Origin: Thoreauomyces humboldtii
Taxonomy: Eukaryota; Chytridiomycota; Chytridiomycetes; Spizellomycetales; Powellomycetaceae
Assembly: GCA_027596035.1 (NCBI GenBank)
Contig: JADGJA010000803.1
Coordinates: forward strand, 1 to 10,504
DNA: 10,504 nt
Reading direction: 5' to 3'
Below, one piece after another: positions 8,180-10,504 of this stretch; within the stretch, counting starts at the first letter, position 1; each line of letters starts with the position of its first letter. The notes below the pieces were generated by a model. It made no database searches. It had not been told where the DNA came from and saw only the letters and a program-made list of their open reading frames with translations. The position numbers and the translations under genes are program-made.

Positions 8180-8656
8180 GCTATGGATCTTGTATCGATG
8201 CGTATCCCATCCCATCACACAAGCATCACCGGGGAGAAACCCAGAAGACGGGTGCTTCCGCCACGACGAACGCGGCGGGGCGCTCGAGGCAGCGACTTGG
8301 GGCTAGACGTCCCGAGACGAGCATTTTCCCGGGACGTCTGGACTATCTCGTCACAGAGGATGTCGATTCTAAAGCTATCGACGTGCTACACTTGCACCTC
8401 TCGCTAGCGCAGACGTTTGTCCCCGCTACGCCCCTGAAGGATTACCCAGCGGTACCAATCGAAAGTGATCTCTACCAGCCTGTCATCCTCGTCCTACACC
8501 TGTGCCAAAACGAATACATGTGGCCCAGACCGCTGACCGTAAATGTACATGGACACACGACGAAGCCCTGTCCCAGGCTGTCCGAACATGGGGAATCCAG
8601 CTCTACAAAATCTCCGCCATACCGTTTTCATTTCAAATAGAGTTGCTGGTGGGCTG
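8180..8656. promoter_or_regulatory. Intergenic region between SAF4 and the DUF1769 gene
   Basis: This holds the SAF4 3' UTR and presumably the promoter of the next gene. A plus-strand frame stays open across most of it (to 8640), but it has no ATG near its beginning and no family motif. The clearest structure is the GACGTC inverted repeat at 8305-8339. ATGs at 8543 and 8549 are in frame with the first exon of the next gene, so the coding region could begin earlier than annotated. Confidence 0.4.
8305..8339. promoter_or_regulatory. 10-bp inverted repeat with two GACGTC boxes
   Basis: Arms AGACGTCCCG (8305-8314) and CGGGACGTCT (8330-8339) are exact reverse complements around 15 nt. Each arm holds GACGTC, the core of ATF/CREB-type bZIP sites, although the full TGACGTCA is not present. 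It lies 126 nt after the SAF4 stop codon and upstream of the DUF1769 gene, so it may be a paired bZIP site or an RNA hairpin in the SAF4 3' UTR. Confidence 0.5.
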
Positions 8657-10418
8657 ATGGAGAAAAGAGACAATTTGACAATTTCGCGTTGCGGTCGGGA
8701 TCGCTTTCCGAGAGCCTCTTCGTCATGGAGCGGAGAGAACACACACAAGGTGAGAATCGTGCCACCCACACGCCACGCTTCCTCTCAGGGAGCATTGTCG
8801 TTCGTTCCCCCATTCCTTCGCCTTCTTCCGTCATTCCCCCATCCCATCACCAACTCCTATCGGCCCAAAAGGTAATCAGAGTGCAGCAGTACTGTACAGT
8901 ACGTACGACCCGTCCCTAGAGGATCATCGAACCTATCGCCTTACGTCGTTTCCTTTCCCTCATCCCTCGCGCGCTTCTCCCCGAGCTGTACCTGACCGCG
9001 TTCTATTTCCCAACCTCATCTTGCAGCAATCTTCCCTGAGCATCGCCTTTGATAGTCCTCCGACCTTTACCACCACTTCCTTAACGGTCTTAACCTCTTG
9101 TAGCTCTCGCCCAACCTGGACTTCTTTTTCGGATCCAGCGGCGCCGCCGCTGTGGGCAACAAGAAGCTGCAATGTCGCGTCGGACCCTCCCTCGAGACAA
9201 TGTCGGTCTGCAACGTGAACAAGGAGTCTGACCCCCACTTCATCGACTCGCCCTATTTCACCGGGTACGTCGGCGTGAGGGTCAAGAACTTCAAGGGCGT
9301 CACGGCCGATGGAACAGCTCCCGTGGCTTCTTTGCCGTATTTTGAGAGCAAGAAGAGGTTGTTTTCCATTCAGGTCTGCGGAAGGTTCAAGCATGTGAGT
9401 TCCCGTCGGTTCCCGGATAAATGAAGAGCGGGGAACGCGGAAAGGCTCATTCGACGTTCTCGTCATCAAGGAACACTCTGCCAATGACGTTGTGTTCGGA
9501 TCAGAGTTCGAGCACAAGGTCACTCTCCCGACAGGCGCCTGGGTGGCCATGAAGTTCGCATCCCTGATAGATCCGGCGCTGAAGTCGGACGTGTACGCCG
9601 AGAAGCCCTGGCTGTGGTCACCCGCGCTCTGCTCCTACAACCTCGTCAACGTGACCCGAGCGTCCGGACCCGTGCAGGGAGCCCATCCTTCCATCGCCAC
9701 GGACAAGACGTCGGGGACCGAGGAACACCTCGGACCGGACACGTCCAAGCCCACCGATCACTCCAAGGAGGTGTCGGCTCCTCGCGGCAAGGTGCCGGGC
9801 GACAGGCAGCCGGACCAGGAGCTGGCCCCGTGGACGTGGGTGGGCGAGGAGGAACTGCAGGAGGACACGACCCTGCTTTTCGAAGGTCAGCCGACGGCCA
9901 TCTCCCCCAAGACCCCGACCTCGCCGCCCGGCTCCGTCCCCAAAGCCCCATTTCCGGTCGACGGGATCGCGGAACGTCGAAAGTACTTTCAGAAGGAGTC
10001 GGCTCGCAAGAAGCTCATCCTTCGACCAGACTATCTCTACAACGTCGAGGTAAAAAAAAAAGAAAAAAAGGGGGGACATGTGAACTTGCGCGCGCATCCA
10101 TCATGCTTCTTTTGTGTGTGCTTCCCCTTGAGGTCATCCGTGAACTCATCCCATCGAGAACACCTTTTTTTCTTCTTTTCTTTTTTGTTTTTTTCCTTAC
10201 AGATGTTCGCGCCCTTCATCGACCTGAACACGTTCGACCTCAACCTGGGCATCAACATCAACCTCCTCCAGTACCTCAACAAGCACCCCCTCCGCCTCAT
10301 CTCCAAATCCCTCACAAAGAACGTCCCCTTCTTCATCATCGAGTTTGACCTCGTGGACGTCGAGGAGGGTGACGAGCAGGAGGAAGGGGAGGACGAGGAA
10401 GAGGAGACGGATGCATAG
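8657..10418 (+). CDS. DUF1769 (UPF0590) family protein, probable four exons
   Basis: Fungal protein of unknown biochemical function. Proposed exons: 8657-8749, 9104-9394, 9471-10049, 10203-10418, giving 392 residues. Conserved blocks: KLQCRVGPSLETMSVCNVN (52-70); YFTGYVGVRVKNFKG; LFSIQVCGRFK (116-126) continuing across intron 2 into SANDVVFGSEF; KFASLIDPALKSDVYAEKPW; ERRKYFQKESARKKLILRPDYLYN; then FAPFIDLNTFDLNL, HPLRLISKS and FFIIEFDLVDV. A Pro/Ser/Thr/Glu-rich insert of about 100 residues splits the domain, and the C-terminus is strongly acidic. Exons 2-4 are secure. Exon 1 is not: no ATG exists between 8728 and 9103, TAG at 9101 closes the frame, and a phase-0 join from 8749 to the CTTAAC..TTGTAG acceptor is the best fit. 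It leaves a 354-nt intron. Starts at 8543, 8549 or 8657 all fit. For intron 2 I chose the acceptor at 9470 because earlier AGs insert residues or break frame. Confidence 0.85.
8889..8902. repeat. Perfect 14-bp palindrome GTACTGTACAGTAC
   Basis: The word equals its own reverse complement and is followed by CGTACG. It sits inside the proposed 354-nt first intron or 5' region of the DUF1769 gene. Related GTACAGT or ACTGTAC words occur at about 42, 233, 384, 3275 and 4872, all outside the confirmed coding exons. Confidence 0.8.
10050..10202 (+). other. Stop-free 153-nt last intron of the DUF1769 gene
   Basis: It starts GTAAAAAAAAAAG and ends in a long pyrimidine tract with TTCCTTACAG. The exon sequence either side is continuous with the family domain (LYNVE then FAPFIDLN), so it is normally removed. 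Its length is a multiple of three and it has no stop in the coding frame. Retention would insert 51 residues, starting Lys-rich and ending in a Phe-rich run, inside the domain. Confidence 0.85.
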
Positions 10419-10504
10419 AGAGAGGGAGAGAGAGAGGGAGAGAGAGAGATACGAGAGATGGAAGTTATTGTTGGACCCTCGAGGAGGGGAGAGGGGGAAG
10501 GGGG
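10416..10504. repeat. GA-rich microsatellite and purine-rich tail
   Basis: Directly after the DUF1769 stop codon the plus strand becomes almost pure purine, with repeated GAGAGAGG-type units to about 10452 and further GGGGAGAGG to the window end. It would lie in the 3' UTR. It follows the GAG/GAA-rich codons of the acidic C-terminal tail, so the tail may have grown from the same slippage-prone sequence. Confidence 0.85.

Noticed and set aside
8176..8640. Plus-strand frame of 154 codons after SAF4
   Set aside because: It opens with a GTG overlapping the SAF4 stop codon, contains no recognised motif and is best explained as intergenic sequence.
8725..8749. ATG at 8725 as the DUF1769 start
   Set aside because: It would reach the donor at 8749 in phase 1, which does not fit the phase-0 acceptor of the conserved second exon.
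9395..9444. Shorter version of DUF1769 intron 2 ending at 9444
   Set aside because: It shifts the frame away from the conserved SANDVVFG segment; the 9470 acceptor keeps frame and gives a 76-nt intron typical of the window.
9618..10097. Minus-strand frames opposite DUF1769 exon 3
   Set aside because: Antisense shadow of GC-rich coding sequence without independent signals.

Overview
The window reads as nuclear DNA of a fungus, most likely a basidiomycete. Three of the five genes are broken by short introns of about 60-86 nt. These have GT-AG ends, variable donors (GTAC.., GTGAG.., GTATGT..) and CTGAC/CTAAC-like branch points close to the acceptor. The proteins match eukaryotic or fungal families: a Saf4/CCDC130 splicing factor, a DUF1769/UPF0590 protein and a CorA transporter with a long N-terminal extension. 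The lineage is inferred from style and cannot be proven from this window.

Layout. Bases 1-1892 hold no gene I can confirm. Between about 345 and 1279 there is a chain of protein-like open segments in successive frames that may be a decayed gene. A six-exon CorA-type divalent cation transporter lies on the minus strand (4028 to 1893). It shares a 171-nt divergent intergenic region with a small, unrecognised, intronless membrane protein on the plus strand (4200-4598). A 3'-3' spacer with a perfect 12-bp hairpin (5034-5067) follows. Next is an intronless alpha/beta hydrolase of the epoxide hydrolase/dehalogenase type on the minus strand (6131-5223). A 617-nt divergent promoter region separates it from the seven-exon SAF4/CCDC130 gene on the plus strand (6749-8179), which has two tiny 5' exons of 33 and 24 nt. 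A spacer with a 10-bp inverted repeat carrying two GACGTC boxes leads to the DUF1769 gene (about 8657-10418). The last intron of that gene is a multiple of three and free of stops. The window ends in a GA-rich microsatellite.

The genes do not form a pathway: this looks like an ordinary gene-dense fungal region. The gene models for CorA, SAF4 and the hydrolase are strong, because every exon junction keeps frame and rebuilds conserved family sequence. The 5' end of the DUF1769 gene and the nature of bases 345-1279 are the weakest parts. I found no defence system, mobile element with recognisable enzymes, RNA gene or CRISPR array.
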